DNA of 64,000 bases from Patiria miniata (taxonomy: Eukaryota; Echinodermata; Asteroidea; Valvatida; Asterinidae). Numbering within the stretch: position 1 is the first letter of the stretch; each line of letters opens with the position of its first letter. The stretch is from NCBI RefSeq assembly GCF_015706575.1, contig NW_024037064.1, positions 5,207,427 to 5,271,426 of the forward strand, given 5' to 3'. Of this stretch, positions 11,635-22,999 are shown piece by piece. A program made the position numbers and the translations under genes. Below the pieces are notes generated by a model. The model did no database searches, was not told where the DNA came from, and was given only the letters and a program-made list of their open reading frames with translations.

Positions 11635-11883
11635 CAAGTGCGGATCCAGAACACAATTTTTGTAGCCACCCCCCCCCCCCCCCAACTTTGGTCCCCCCCA
11701 AAAAGTGGATCACAAAATTACGGCGTAGGGTTTGAGGCCCCAAATGTTTTTGGATTCTAAATGCTCTGTGGTGCGATCTGAGGCAATTAATTTCTGACCA
11801 CTTTGACCAATTTTGTTTTTGAGGAAATATAATGTTGTACGAAGGCCCCCGTTGCCCCCCCCCCCCCCCCCGATCCGCCCTTG
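11635..11883. mobile_element. hAT-type MITE, G/C-run family
   Basis: The ends are CAAGTGCGGATCC and the complement of CAAGGGCGGATCG. The flanks CATCCATG (11627-11634) and CATCCATT (11884-11891) form an 8-bp target-site duplication with one mismatch. The interior has long C runs and the words GTGCGATCTGAGGCAATT and TTTCTGACCACTTT, which recur at about 33325, 34190, 41190, 41370 and 41530 and mark a common family. Confidence 0.75.
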
Positions 11884-12420
11884 CATCCATTTTGCTATAT
11901 TGTCGTCTTCTCTGCATTGATCTTGTCACTCATTGTCGGTTTTGTTTTTATCTATCTGCAGGAAATAGTTTGCTTGTGTTGGAACGTGGTCCTAGTCTGA
12001 CCAATAATGGGAAATCTTCAGAGTAGATTCGCTCCAAGAGGTTTGTTGAAGATGGACAATCATCAGCACTATACATGTAGTGCAATTTGAAATCTGCTTT
12101 ACACCTGGTCTATGTATAAATGCTCAGACAAAATCTTGAAACCTCAACTCCCTCACAGCATCCAGCTATTGTACATGTATGTCATCACACAAACCAATTT
12201 ACTCCCAGGTAGAGCATAATGCAAAGCATTTCACTTTATAGTTCACCATATATTCAGGGGTGTGATTTGTCTGGATTTTCAGTATTTCCGGAATTTTGGT
12301 CAAACGTCTGCAGAATTGTATGCGGATTCTGGATTTCCAATGTTTTCTGTTTTCGTAATATTGCCCGAAAACTTTTGGCGAAATATAGGCCCTAATTTAT
12401 AATAATGTTTATAATACCAG

Positions 12421-12564
12421 TTCATACTGGTGACAAGTCTAATAAGCAATGCGGTCAAGAACCTGATAGACATCAATGCAGTGTGCGCAGTGGAGTACTT
12501 GAGGACCAGACTAAAACTTATTTTCAATGGGTTTGCACCTCGTGTTTGTATCGCGTGTGGATGG
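12421..12564 (+). CDS. Candidate exon, Cys-rich, phase 1-1
   Basis: An acceptor (TTTATAATACCAG) precedes and a strong donor (GTGAGTATT) follows this 144-nt open block. Read in phase 1 it gives HTGDKSNKQCGQ, then HQCSVRSG, and finally WVCTSCLYRVWM, with four Cys in C-x8-C and C-x2-C spacing that could bind a metal. I do not recognise the family. Its exit phase fits the next candidate exon at 12840 (giving G|AA, Glu). It may be an N-terminal exon of the ZU5-UPA-DD gene over 30 kb downstream, but that link is inferred only from strand and shared phase. A chance open block between AG and GT is the alternative. Confidence 0.45.
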
Positions 12565-12604
12565 GTGAGTATTGTGTAGTTGTTGTTAATTTGTCACCTG
12601 ACCT

Positions 12605-12662
12605 ATCACAGGGCACTTTGATTGGTCACCAATCAAGGTGACCAATCAAAGTGCCCTGTGAT
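12605..12662. repeat. Perfect 26-bp palindrome with ATTGG boxes
   Basis: The arms 12605-12630 and 12637-12662 are exact inverted copies around a 6-base loop (AATCAA). Each arm contains GATTGGTCACC (inverted CCAAT). It lies in the intron 40 bp after the donor of the 12421 exon. It is either a tiny MITE or a young hairpin. Confidence 0.9.
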
Positions 12663-12689
12663 TGGTCTGTCTAATGCCAGTTAATATTT

Positions 12690-12838
12690 CCAATTTTTCA
12701 AAATGGTAGTGCTCTATTAACTGACCATTTTAGCCATTACATGTATGTTTGTGCTCTCTTAATTTGTAAATGCCTCTTTTCAGTGCTATTTACAGTGTAT
12801 AAACAAATTTAATTACATTTAATACAAATTTCTTTTCA
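12690..12838 (-). repeat. Fragment of the tRNA-like intronic repeat
   Basis: AGTGCTCTATTAACTGACC and the following about 100 bp resemble 23115-23230 and 38040-38165. The tRNA-like B-box part is missing here. It ends right at the acceptor of the 12840 exon. Confidence 0.5.
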
Positions 12839-12839
12839 G

Positions 12840-12881
12840 AAACAAACTTGGATGATGAGCACCCCCAAGTTCCAGGTACCG
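12840..12881 (+). CDS. Candidate short exon (TNLDDEHPQVPGT), phase 1-1
   Basis: A polypyrimidine/CAG acceptor (TTTCTTTTCAG) precedes and GTAAGTTATAAAG follows. In phase 1 the 42 nt give (E)TNLDDEHPQVPGT. The exon at 22412 is its clear relative, with the same layout (E)SNVDDGKPQVA and the same downstream intron start GTAAGTTATA. Preservation of phase and of the DD-x-x-PQV pattern in two copies supports coding use. An acidic, proline-containing linker is the most that can be said of its function. An alternative donor (CCAG/GTACCG) would remove two residues without changing phase. Confidence 0.5.
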
Positions 12882-13005
12882 GTAAGTTATAAAGCATTAA
12901 CAATAGCGTACCTCATACTTGTACATATTCACGCATAGGTTCTGGGTAAGTTATAAAGCCTATACTATACCTCATACATATTCAAGCCCAAGTTCTGGGT
13001 AAGTT
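12863..13005 (+). repeat. Three tandem copies of an exon-end/splice-donor segment
   Basis: The end of the 12840 exon plus its donor is repeated in degenerate form: GGTAAGTTATAAAG at 12881, GGTAAGTTATAAAG at 12945 and GGTAAGTTGTAG at 12998, each preceded by an AGTTCYRGG-like word. Spacing is 64 and 53 bp. All three donors look usable. Confidence 0.65.
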
Positions 13006-13546
13006 GTAGATCCTTATATACATTTACACTGTGTAGTTTTTTTGGACAAATGTCATCAATGAATAATTGATGATCGGCGTGTATCTCACTCACTTTGAAC
13101 CGGAGCAACCCTCACATTGTTCCGAGGTGTCTCACTGCAATCGGAGCAAACACCGCATCGTATACATATACATGTACATGTATCATTTCTAGCACGATGC
13201 TGCTCAGGTAGCCCCCATTGATAGCAAAGGTTTTTTACCTGCTATTTCACAAAGCAAAACCCTTGCCCTGCATGCCTGCAGCTACCGGTACTTTTCTGCA
13301 ACCAGGTTTAGTCAATGACCATAGTGCGCATGCCTCAGTTGGTAACTGAATGACTCTTGGACTTCCATTAAAAAAAAAACAATGATAATCAAAGTCTGCC
13401 TGTGTAACAAACGTTATGTAGAAAGGATCTTCATGGATTAAACAAAATTGATACTGTTTTCTTCTGTCCCAGTGACAGCCATTATGTTCATGGCATCCTC
13501 CACCCTATAGTTTCTAAAGGGTGTGGAAAGTTTGCTTAAAAGATCA
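13006..13546. other. Intron-like sequence, duplicated-module remnant
   Basis: CTGCAACCAGGTTTAGTCAATGACC near 13298 matches 22727 and 28858, so this region is an older copy of the exon-bearing module found twice downstream. The place where the next exon would be (about 13472) has an acceptor-like CCCAG but the following frame closes quickly. Confidence 0.45.
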
Positions 13547-14199
13547 TGTAAAGGAGCAGAAAATAGGTTAAAGTTTTCCCTAGTTTCAGATCTGCTACCC
13601 GTCTTTTTATAGGAGTACACCCCCTCTTCTCCCATGTTTAATTTAGTAGTGGCCTCCCCCTTCCCCCATTGTTTATTCTGGCCCCAACTTCCTGTGTAGC
13701 TTTGGTTCATTGACCTAGAAGCTCATTCAGCAGACCAGCATCACACAGGCAAGACATACAAGCCCTGCTCTAGCTTTAGTGTACATTTTCATACCGATCA
13801 CAAGTGTCTGCTCCATTTTTGGTTTTTAGTTCATTCCTGTGCTTTTAGAGTCATTTCCTTAAGTGCTGTGTGGGTTTCCTTTTGTTTTCCCTTTTTTTCC
13901 TTTGCTTTTTATTCTTTTAACTTAGTTTTTTTATCAAATGGTTTATTTTATTATCCCTGGCAAATTCTTTTGAGTGTTTTATATGTTGTTGATCCTGATT
14001 GAGATTTTTTGCCTTGAAGTATTTCTGGAAACTAGTTTTTTGCGCTTAAGGATAGCATTTTTTTTTTTTGTTGGAAGGTTTTTTTTAGACTTAATTAAAT
14101 TTGCGAGAAGTATATTTTTGTTTCCTTGATTCTTTTTTTTTTTGGTCCCAGTTTAAAAAGCTAAATCGCGACATATTATGATAATCATTGGAACCAGGT
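13547..14199 (+). repeat. Left terminal repeat of the Gypsy element, + orientation
   Basis: It begins TGTAAAGGAGCAG and is the reverse complement of the outer 650 bp of the right arm, so it lies opposite to the orientation expected for a 3' LTR of a - strand element. Confidence 0.85.
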
Positions 14200-15640
14200 A
14201 AAATCTCCACAGACTCATCAGAGCTGGAGGGACAGTATTCATCCGCTGAATCGTCAGGATCGGAACTTGAGTTAGAGCCTGATGTCTGGTCTCTAGGCTG
14301 GGGTTCATCGATGGATGAAGATGCCGAGTCATTATACTCGGGCGACGGACGGATAACACAGGACGTCTCATCTGAAGAGAGAAGTGGTACAGCCTTGTTT
14401 TCTGGTGTATCTACTGGGAAGTGACATCTTGTCAACAGGTTCCTGTGGACAGACTTTGTCTTCATGGAGCCGAGTTGTCTGACTACATACACTGGACCTT
14501 GGAGATGTCGTCTGACCACAATGAAGGGGTCTCCTCCCACTTGTCTTTCAGCTTGTGCTTTCCTCGAAGCGACTTGTTGGCCAGAAGCACCTTGTCCCCA
14601 GGATCGTAGGTGGTTTCCTTGACTGTCTTGTTGTAGTTTTCTTCTGCTTCTGACGAGATCTCTCTGCTTGTGCCTCAACCTCTTGATAGGCTCGATGAAG
14701 TTGTCGCTGAAGATTCTCGACGAAGATAGGAAGTTCTGCATCTGCATCTCCAGCATGTCGTTGGACCGGGTTGGAAACTGAATATCGACAGCAAGCTTGG
14801 GCTCCCTCAGGAACATTAAGAAGAAAGGTGAGTGGCCAGTTGACTCGTGTTGTGTGCTGTTGTAAGCATGAGTCAATGTCTCGGTGTACATCGCCCAGTT
14901 CCTCTTCTCGGTCTCCTCAAGGGTGCCCAACATCGACAGGAGTGTACGATTAAATCGTTCCGTCATGCCGTTGCCTTGGGGGTGATACGGAGTTGTCTTT
15001 GACTTCTGCACTCCTAGGAGGCGACACAGCTCTTTGACGATCCGTGACTCAAAACATCTCCCCTGGTCAAAATGAATCTGTTCGGGGATACCATAGTTGA
15101 CAATGAATTTCTGCCACAAGATTTTCGCCACCGTTGTCGCCTTCTGGTCCTTCGTGGGGTAGGCTTGTGCGTGGCGCGTGAAGTGGTCAGTGAGGACCAG
15201 AACATTCTCGTATCCACCTAATGATCTTTTTAGGCTTAAGAAGTCGATGCAGATGAGTTGCAGGGGTCGCTCTGTCCGGAATTTTGCAAGCCAGCACTTC
15301 TCCTGGTGTATGGGAGCTACCTCAGTGCACACCGCTTGCAGGCCTCCACATACCTCTTTACATCGGTGTGTAGCCCTGTCCAGAAGAAACGGCTCCTCGC
15401 CAGCTGAAGTATTTTCTGGAACCCTAGGTGGCCCATCGTGTCGTGCAACCTCCTCAATACCTCTGACTTCAGAGCTTGAGGAAGAACAGGGATATGACGC
15501 ATCTGTCTATCTTCACTTCTGTCGTAGGTAAGCAGACCCTCGCTGACATCAAGTTGGTCCCGGATCAAAGGAGACGCTGTACTGCTTTTTCTTCTCGTCT
15601 GCACTGCCTCATGCTGGGCTTACTTTGCCGGGTTGACCTA
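14200..15640 (-). pseudogene. Gypsy integrase region (fossil)
   Basis: The region holds the integrase zinc-binding end (VEACKRCALR) and the catalytic core with the DHFT, DQG and PHYHPQGNG-type blocks, followed by an acidic Ser-rich tail. It belongs to the element at 13547-21607 and shares its age. Open frames on the opposite strand are shadows. Confidence 0.85.
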
Positions 15641-15649
15641 TTAAAGGTG

Positions 15650-17090
15650 TGTGACTCTTCTTATTGTTGCATCATTCTGTTGGGCCTCAAGAAGTTCGAT
15701 GCCATTCTCCATCAGGCTTGTGTCAGGAAGTTGGTGGTGGTCCTGCTCAGATCAAGAGGGTTCTTCGCTGGATTTTGTGCTAGGACGGCTTCGATGTGCA
15801 TCATCTATCCGGCGGGTGTCTTGTGCTCTTGCTGCTGCTGCTACACCCACATGTACCTCTGCTGTCACGGTGGCCTCTTTCACAGGGCTCTGGCCTGCAG
15901 GTTCTCCTCCTCCTGTGGAGTCTAGGATGCGAGCTACCTCCTCCCGCAGTATTCTTGATAGGGCATCGGCATTGCTGTTGGCCTTTCCTGGTCGGTGGCG
16001 AATATCAAGATTGAAGAGAGAGAGGTCATTCACCCAGCGTTGGCCGTTGGCATCCAACTTTGCACTCTTCAGGACATATGTTAAGGGATTGTTGTCCGTG
16101 ATAGCTGTTACATGGTGACCATAGAGATAGTCCCTAAACTTGTCAGTCAGAGCCCAGTGTAGTGCACGGAACTCCAGTTTGTGCGCCGGGTATCTCTTTT
16201 CTGCTGCAGACAGGCTTCGACTGGCATAGGCCACCACTCGTTCGCGACCTTCTTGCACCTGAGTCAGTACCGCTCCAAGGCCATCCAGGGACGCATCAGT
16301 CTGTACTACAAACGGCAGTTTGTAATCGGCATAGGCGAGGATAGGTGAAGACACCAGCTTGCTCTTGAGGGTCCGGAAGGCGGTTTTGCATGCATCGGTC
16401 CAAACAAATGGAGGGTCCTTAGTGCCTTGTTTTCCTCCTATAAGAGAGAAGAGGGGATTGGCTATATTCGCATAGTCCTGGACGAACTTTCGGTAGTATC
16501 CAGTGATTCCTAGGAAACCTCTCACCTCCTTCTTAGATGTTGGAACTGGCCACTCTTCTATTGCAGATAACTTGTCTGGGCTTGTCTCTATACCCTCTGA
16601 TGAAATGATGTGGCCGAGGTACTTCACGCTTCGCTTCAGAAGATGGCACTTTGAGGGTTTCAGTTTCAGATTGTGTTCTCTGAACCGTCCAAAAACTTTG
16701 TCTATTCTGGCGATGTGTTCCTTGATCGTTTCACTGAAAACGATAACATCGTCGAGATACAGGAGAACATTCTCAAAGTGCATTCCAGCAAAGACTGTGG
16801 ACATCAGCCGTTGGAAGGTTGCGGGGGCGTTCACAAGGCCACAGGGCATCCGTGTAAACTCGAACAGGCCCATGGGTGTCGTGAAGGCAGTCTTGGATTG
16901 GTCCTTTTCTGCTTCCTTGACTTGGAAATAGCCAGAGGTGAGGTCCAGGCATTTGAAGTATTTGGCTTTTCCCAAAGCGTCCAGCGTTTCTTCAATTCGT
17001 GGAAGGGGAAAAGCATCTCGGACCGTGCGGGAGTTCAGCTTACAGTAGTCAATGCAAAGTCTGATGCTACTGTCCGTCTTCCTCACAACC
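15650..17090 (-). pseudogene. Gypsy reverse transcriptase and RNase H (fossil)
   Basis: Visible blocks are FPLPRIEETLDALG, LDLTSGYFQV, MPCGLVNAPATFQRLM, YLDDVIVFSET, FLGITGYYRKFV (all typical of Ty3/Gypsy RT) and the RNase H block PFVVQTDASLDGLGAVL ending in NADALSR. Confidence 0.9.
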
Positions 17091-17419
17091 AGGACTGGTG
17101 AGGCACATGGGACTGACTGGGCTTAACGACTCGAGCATTCTTGAGGTCTTCTATGTGTTTTCTCACTTCTTGAAACTCCGCTTGTGGTATCCTCCGATAA
17201 GGCAGTCGGAAAGGGGTAGGGTCGATGAGGGGGATTTCGTGCTCAACTGCTGGTGTGTGGCCGATGTCCATTGGATTTTGGGAGAAAACATCAGCATTCT
17301 TCCTCAGCAGCTCTTCAACGGCAGTCTTCTCAGATGGCGACAGGTCTGCATCACAAAGGTGGATATCTGGTACAGGATTGTCATGGGACACCAGATGCTC
17401 AAAGGATGTCATCTCCGCT

Positions 17420-18200
17420 ACGTCTTCAGATGTACAGGACTGGAGGACTTGAACACACGAAAGCATGGCGAGGACTGAGTTCTTCCTGACAGTGATTGTC
17501 TGATGAGACAAGTTGCACATATAGGATGGGAGCTCTGCCATCTTTGACTTCTACCAGTGCCCGACCGACACCTAAATTCTGGTACTTGTTTCCCTCTACT
17601 AGTGCAGTGATGGTCCGCCCTCTGGCTGCTTGCGGTGCCCTGGCTGTGATGACAACTTCTGCTCCCGGTTGAACCTTCAATGGGCGTCTGCCTGTGTAGC
17701 GAAGAAGGCCAATTTCACCACTCGTTCTGGCGATGTCAACTCCATCTACGTTGACGCACTGAAAGGCTGTGTACCAGGTCTGTGATCTTTTCTTGGTTTG
17801 GGACATCAGTCCTCTGCCATACGGATCATGCAGGGTGTTGCGCAGAGCCGGGATCGCATTCGTTCCGAGGAGAAGGGGGACGTTGCGTCGAAAGGGGGTG
17901 TCTGGCACTACCAGGGCAGGGACGTTATTTACCTTTTGTCCCAGGGTGTCAATACTAAGCAGGATGTATTCCTTGTGGGGGACTCTCTGACCTCCAGCAC
18001 CTTTGATTTAGATATTTGACGACCGCAGGGCCTCACATCTAAGCTGTGGATGTCCCCTGACAAACACATCAGTGATGGTGGTCACTTGGGAACCCGTGTC
18101 CACGAGAGCCTGACAGCATTTGCCTGAACTACCACTTCGGTGGTGCTGACTGGTCCCGCGATATGCATTGGCCCCTCCTTTTGCTGAGATTCCTTGCAAG
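17420..18200 (-). pseudogene. Gypsy protease region (fossil)
   Basis: ALVDTGSQVTTI is the retropepsin active-site block. Downstream sequence on the - strand (VPLLLGTNAIPAL) fits the flap and C-terminal part of Gypsy proteases. It is part of the element at 13547-21607. Confidence 0.8.
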
Positions 18201-18299
18201 CTTGGGTAGAAACCATTCCTGTGCTCCTCTCATCTCTAGATCCAGTAGGGCTTTTATTTACAGAGTTACCTGCCGATTGCCCGGCATCCGCAGGTCAGG

Positions 18300-19277
18300 C
18301 TAAATTAAAGGCTGCTGTCCTTGTCGGGGCACTCTACATTGCCGTGCGAAATGACCTACTTCCCCGCAGTTGTAGCATCTCCTTTCTGGCCTTAAGGCAG
18401 GGGCACGAACAGGAAGATTCGGTTGTCTGGGGCTCCGCATCGACTGTCCTTGATAGATGAAGCCCTCAAGGTGTTGGATTCGCTGTCCCATCCATCGTTG
18501 GCCTTCGATGACTTGGTCTAGGGTAGTAAGCTGCCTCTGTACTAGAGCTGTCAGTTCCCCAAGCTGATCCGTAACATCTGTGGTGGACTGCTGATTCGTC
18601 TGGGCAGGCCCTGCTTTGGTATTCCCCTCTCTGGTCAACGGTGTAGTGACGTCCGCAACTGGCGCCCCAGTATTCTGCTGGTGGGTCTCATACCAGTGAC
18701 GCCTCGACTCACGTGCTAGGCGGAACTCTTCGCTGATGACGCGGAGCTCCTTACGAAGCAGCTTAAAGCTCATGTCACGGGGTTTCATCGGCGCCAAGCG
18801 TTGTCTGACTGCATTGTCATGGAGGCCCACCATGAACTGTGTAGTGAGAAGATCATCCCTGTCTTCCTCAAAGGAAACGTTCCTCCCCTGCCACCTCTGC
18901 AGTTCCTCGACGTGTCTAAGCAGTGCCTCAAGTGCGATTGCATATTCGATGGCAGTTTCATTGGGCCGCTGTTTTCTGGCAAAAAAGGTGGCAATGGGCG
19001 TTGTCGACATGTTGCCCTCTCCAAATTCATCCAGCAGCTCGGTGATGGCCTCTTCGGCGGTTACAGTTCCCCGACTCTCGAGATTTAGAACGACATCTCT
19101 CGCTTCTCCTTTGGTGTGCCGAACCACCTCTTGAAACCGAATGCTCTCCGGTTGAGGTCCCTTGGCTTCAAGTAGGAATCTGATGTCCCTCGCCCAGTCC
19201 TCGACCTTGAGTCCATGCTTCTTTGAACCGTACCCACTGAAGGTCTGCACATCTTTCATCTGGTGGGCAGTGTACAT
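18300..19277 (-). pseudogene. Gypsy gag with one CCHC knuckle (fossil)
   Basis: About 325 codons with a helical capsid-like body (FLLEAKGPQPESIRFQEV, FARKQRPNETAIEYAIALE) and a C-terminal zinc knuckle. It follows a leader that is long for this family. Confidence 0.85.
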
Positions 19278-19359
19278 GTGAGGTGCTGGTCGGGGCTGCG
19301 GAATTGTCTGTGATGGCGGGTCAAAGTCTGCCAGATGAAGAGGATTTTGCTGGGCTGCT

Positions 19360-20579
19360 GTGTCACAAACCCGGGTCCCCCCTACCCTCTCACACGCAAT
19401 GTGTCCCCGGTCTCATCATAACAACGCTCAGACACAATAATAGTAGAAAGCAAAATGTACACTAGCCAATTATTTATTTTACACTACAAAAATACACAAA
19501 AATCAATAATGGGGAAATATTGCTTCAGCCAATCCAATTTCTAGGCTCTAATTATTGGCCAATACAATTCAACAATTGCAATATTTTGATCAGACACGAA
19601 AAACCTTTTTCCAATATTTAACAACCCCTTTCCAATATGAGACTTATAAAGGTTACCGGAGATTCAATTCTAGAACAGTTCACTTGTGTGGGAGCCTCCG
19701 TCCAGCGGTCCTCGAACCTGTCTTTGGACTGACGATACGGTGGTGATGACACAACGTTCTCGGCCACTAGGAGGGCCAAACGTCCACGTCCTCCGTCTAC
19801 GGCCGGCGGGATAGGCCTCACGGTTAGATGTGAATCAAAGTGGTCCCCAGCCAACGGGCGGATCCGGGTATAATTGCCGGGCGTGGATTTAACTCCACAA
19901 TAAGGAGCCCTGAAATAATATTAAATATAATAATAACCACCTACCCTATTTTCAGGCTGTAATTATAGAATCAACTGATCACACAAAAATATTTATATCA
20001 GCCAAAAGGGGCGTGTCCCATAAAGCAGATTTGCAACGTAATGCATTCAAATATGCACAAGGTACAATACAGCACAATTGAGACATTCACTGATGTTTAA
20101 ATGAATTAATTACTTTATACTAATGAAACAAATATTAAATTGAAACTTACAGTATATTACTGGCTCCTAAAACTTGGACTACCGTCAGAGGATGCAAATT
20201 GCGCTGTCTAAAACACAGCTCTTCAGACTAGGCAAACTGCCAGCCAAAATGGCAGAAAAATCTATCTGCAACTAACGCTGCTGAAGGGTAGGCTATCGCC
20301 TTCTCTGGATTCTCAAACATCCACTCAGTAGTAAGACTTGATATTCAAAATGTTGGAGCTATCGCTCTACAGTGTGCTATCGCACCACAAGCCTGTCTGC
20401 TTCTCACTAAAAACTGCACCCAATGCATGTATGTGCACACTTCAGTGAGCCAGTATTATGCTAATTTAACCTTAAGAAAGTTTACCTGCACATGCCACAC
20501 ACAGAAGTAAACTATGCAGGGCCACACCTTAATTTGCATAAAATGTGTATATAAAAGGAATTAGGCCAAACTTCGCCAC
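19360..20579. mobile_element. Possible solo-LTR-like insertion in the Gypsy leader
   Basis: The segment begins TGTCACAAACC and ends TTCGCCACA (TG...CA borders), is AT-rich, has no ORF, and contains a TATATAAAA box near one end and TATTTATTTT near the other. The flanks do not show a matching target duplication, so it may simply be the element's own leader. Confidence 0.2.
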
Positions 20580-20924
20580 ACGTAGTTCAAACAAATCCTA
20601 AGGAACTTACACTTTGCGTAAAATATCAGGCTGACCTGTGACATGCTGTCATCTGGTAGTGGGGACTGGTCATCAATGGTGAGGCTTGAGGTTGAGGGGG
20701 CCGGTTTGTGGATGTGGGGTGCCCACTGCACCATAGAAGGTGAGGTTTGGCAGTGACGATGATGTTTCAGCCATTTTGTACTCCTTGAGTTCATTTACCA
20801 AAAGCACTGTGTGGGTTTCAATTTAAAAAAAAACTTTCAAAGAAGAAAAAAATGTCCCAGCTAAAAAACATAAATGGCTAAATTCCTAAAGAAAATTAAT
20901 CATCCCGGGTTTCGGCACCAAAAA

Positions 20925-21607
20925 TGTAACGTAGTAAAATGGATCACTAGAGAAACAACTGGTTCCAATGATTATGTCGGGATTTAGCTTTTTAAACTGG
21001 GACAAAAAAAAGAATCAAGGAAACGAAAATATACTTCTTGCAAATTTAATTTAGTCTAAAAAAAACCTTCAAAAAAAACCCCCCAAAAAACAATTTTTAT
21101 CCTTAAGCGCAAAAAACTAGTTTCCAGAAATACTTCGAGGCAAAAAATCTCAATCAGGATCAACAACATATAAAACACTCAAAAGAATTTGCCAGGGATA
21201 ATAAAATAAACCATTTGATAAAAAAAACTAAGTTAAAAGAATAAAAAGCAAAGGAAAATAAGGGAAAACAAAAGGAAACCCACACAGCACTAAAGGAAAT
21301 GACTCTAAAAGCACAGGAATGAACTAAAAACCAAAAATGGAGCAGACACTTGTGATCGGTATGAAAATGTACACTAAAGCTAGAGCAGGGCTTATATGTC
21401 TTGCCTGTGTGATGCTGGTCTGCTGAATGAGCCTCTAGGTCAATGAACTAAAGCTACACAGGAAGTTGGGGCCAGAACAAACAATGGGGGAAGGGGGAGG
21501 CCACTACTAAATTAAACATGGGAGAAGAGGGGGTGTACTCCTATAAAAAGACGGGTAGCAGATCTGAAACTAGGGAAAAACTTTAACCTATTTTCTGCTC
21601 CTTTACA
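20925..21607 (-). repeat. Right terminal repeat (5' LTR) of the Gypsy element
   Basis: Read on the - strand it starts TGTAAAGGAG, ends ACGTTACA and is followed by the primer-binding site. Its length of 683 bp is ordinary for Gypsy. Confidence 0.85.
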
Positions 21608-22411
21608 ATCACTCAATATTAACATTGATGGTATTAAATAATAATTTGAATAAAATTTACTGAATTTGTTCATCTTGCCTGGAAATTATGGTTAGGGAAA
21701 AAATGTCTGTCCACTTGACAAGCGTTACATCTTTACGATGTACCTTTCATTATCTTCTTTAATATTGATTGTAAACTTTCTAGATTAAAGGGAATGTACA
21801 ACATTTTGCTTTTGCTGCAATATTCAGTAATAAATGGACTTGGAAAATTAGTATGTTATAGCAAATATTGTTAAAATGACTTGTTTCACGTTATGGGATC
21901 GTAGATGCTGGAAAAAATTAAAACCAATCATGTTCTTGTAGTTTGGCTCCCAGACCCTACTTAAGATGAAATGGAGCAATTTATAGACGGGGGGAATTGT
22001 AAAGTGAAAGAATCAGTCTAGCTGGCTTGTACCCCTTCACAGATGTGTAATCTATTGCGGAATAACTAAATATGAAAAATTAGGGGCAGTTTTTGAAAAA
22101 AGCCAGTTTGTGTTGGAAAAATAGAATTTTTCTTGAAAATGTCAGCACACCAGGAGCCACAATTGTACAGGATGCTTTAGACTGTCATTCCCTAACAATC
22201 CAGTAAGGTATTTTGTGATAATTTGACTATTTCGTTTGTTGATGTTTGCAAATGTTGTATCTTCCCTTTAACAAGCATACAGAGCAAAGATATGTGCAAG
22301 CAAGAAAATTAAAAAAATTTTGCTGTTGGAAAATCGTGCTCAATGATACGCAGTTGTAACATTCAGTATGGACAGACCATTTTACAGGTACATTTAATAT
22401 TTCATTTTCAG
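21608..22411. other. No feature seen; intron-like
   Basis: AT-rich sequence without repeats recognised elsewhere in the window. It ends in a good polypyrimidine tract and CAG before the 22412 exon. Confidence 0.5.
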
Positions 22412-22447
22412 AATCAAATGTGGACGATGGGAAGCCCCAAGTTGCAG
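22412..22447 (+). CDS. Candidate short exon (SNVDDGKPQVA), phase 1-1
   Basis: The acceptor ATTTCATTTTCAG and donor GTAAGTTATAG frame 36 nt reading (E)SNVDDGKPQVA in phase 1. It is a relative of the 12840 exon (TNLDDEHPQVP), with the intron start also conserved. This supports a repeated-exon structure in which the same acidic linker was copied. The function is unknown; membership of the ZU5-UPA-DD gene is inferred. Confidence 0.45.
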
Positions 22448-22874
22448 GTAAGTTATAGAGCCTAACAGACCCTTTGCATGGTGCGCCATGACAGTGGGCA
22501 GGTATTTGTTTCTGGGTGATACACTTGATTAGGTACTTTGTGCTTGTATTGTAACTAAATTTAAATAAAACCTGCCTGCTGTCGTGGCGCACCTTGCAAA
22601 CGGTCTATATAGTGGGGTTTGTTTTTACAAATATTTTGATGATCAGCCATGCTGATATATTTCAATTCTATCAAAAATCTAATGCTTTTTTTATTTTCGT
22701 TTATCAATGAACTACTTTTTCTACAACCAGGTTTAGTCAATGATCCTAGTGCACATTTGTCAATGATTCTTAGACTCCTCTTTGAAAAATAAAGATTGTA
22801 AACAGGTTTTTAAAGTGGACAGTGGCTGGATTGGAGACTAATCTGTTTTACTTTTTTCTTCTCCATAATTTTAG

Positions 22875-22922
22875 AAGAGACATCTTCACCAGCAGTTGAA
22901 GACATTCCTTCTACCCATCCCC
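22875..22922 (+). CDS. Candidate exon (ETSSPAVEDIPSTHP), phase 1-1, copy A
   Basis: A pyrimidine-rich tract and TTTTAG precede; the strong donor GTGAGTCAG follows. The 48 nt read (E)ETSSPAVEDIPSTHP in phase 1, a Ser/Pro/acidic linker. The copy at 29016 keeps length, phase and most residues despite about 10% divergence, as expected of a coding block. The exit phase fits the 25901 exon. Confidence 0.45.
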
Positions 22923-22999
22923 GTGAGTCAGCATATTTCATATTTTGATCTGAGACAGAGGAATCAATCAAAATCAGAATTTCTTTTTTGACAGCTTGT

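Larger units (their letters stand above)
13547..21607 (-). mobile_element. Ty3/Gypsy LTR retrotransposon, broken, inverted terminal repeats
   Basis: The - strand carries gag (zinc knuckle CYNCGEVGHFARQC), an aspartic protease motif (ALVDTGSQ), reverse transcriptase (YLDDVIVF), RNase H (QTDASLDGLGAVL) and an integrase core (IHFDQGRCFES, PYHPQGNGMTERFN), in Gypsy order with integrase last. A primer-binding site complementary to a tRNA 3' end (TGGTGCCGAAACCCGGG on the - strand, 20904-20920) follows the right-hand LTR. The terminal repeats are about 650-680 bp and inverted relative to each other, unlike a normal LTR element. ATCA lies at both outer borders (13543-13546, 21608-21611). The coding part has about five breaks, so it is a fossil; the two arms differ by a few per cent, which suggests moderate age. 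Confidence 0.9.

Noticed and set aside
11952-12027. Open block after TCTATCTGCAG
   Set aside because: It closes at a stop after 22 codons and has no relative; probably a chance acceptor.
13472-13520. Third copy of the SSPAVEDIP-type exon
   Set aside because: The position is right by comparison of introns, but the frame closes and the residues do not match.
14188-19134. Many + strand open frames across the Gypsy element
   Set aside because: They are antisense shadows of the - strand gag-pol fossil.
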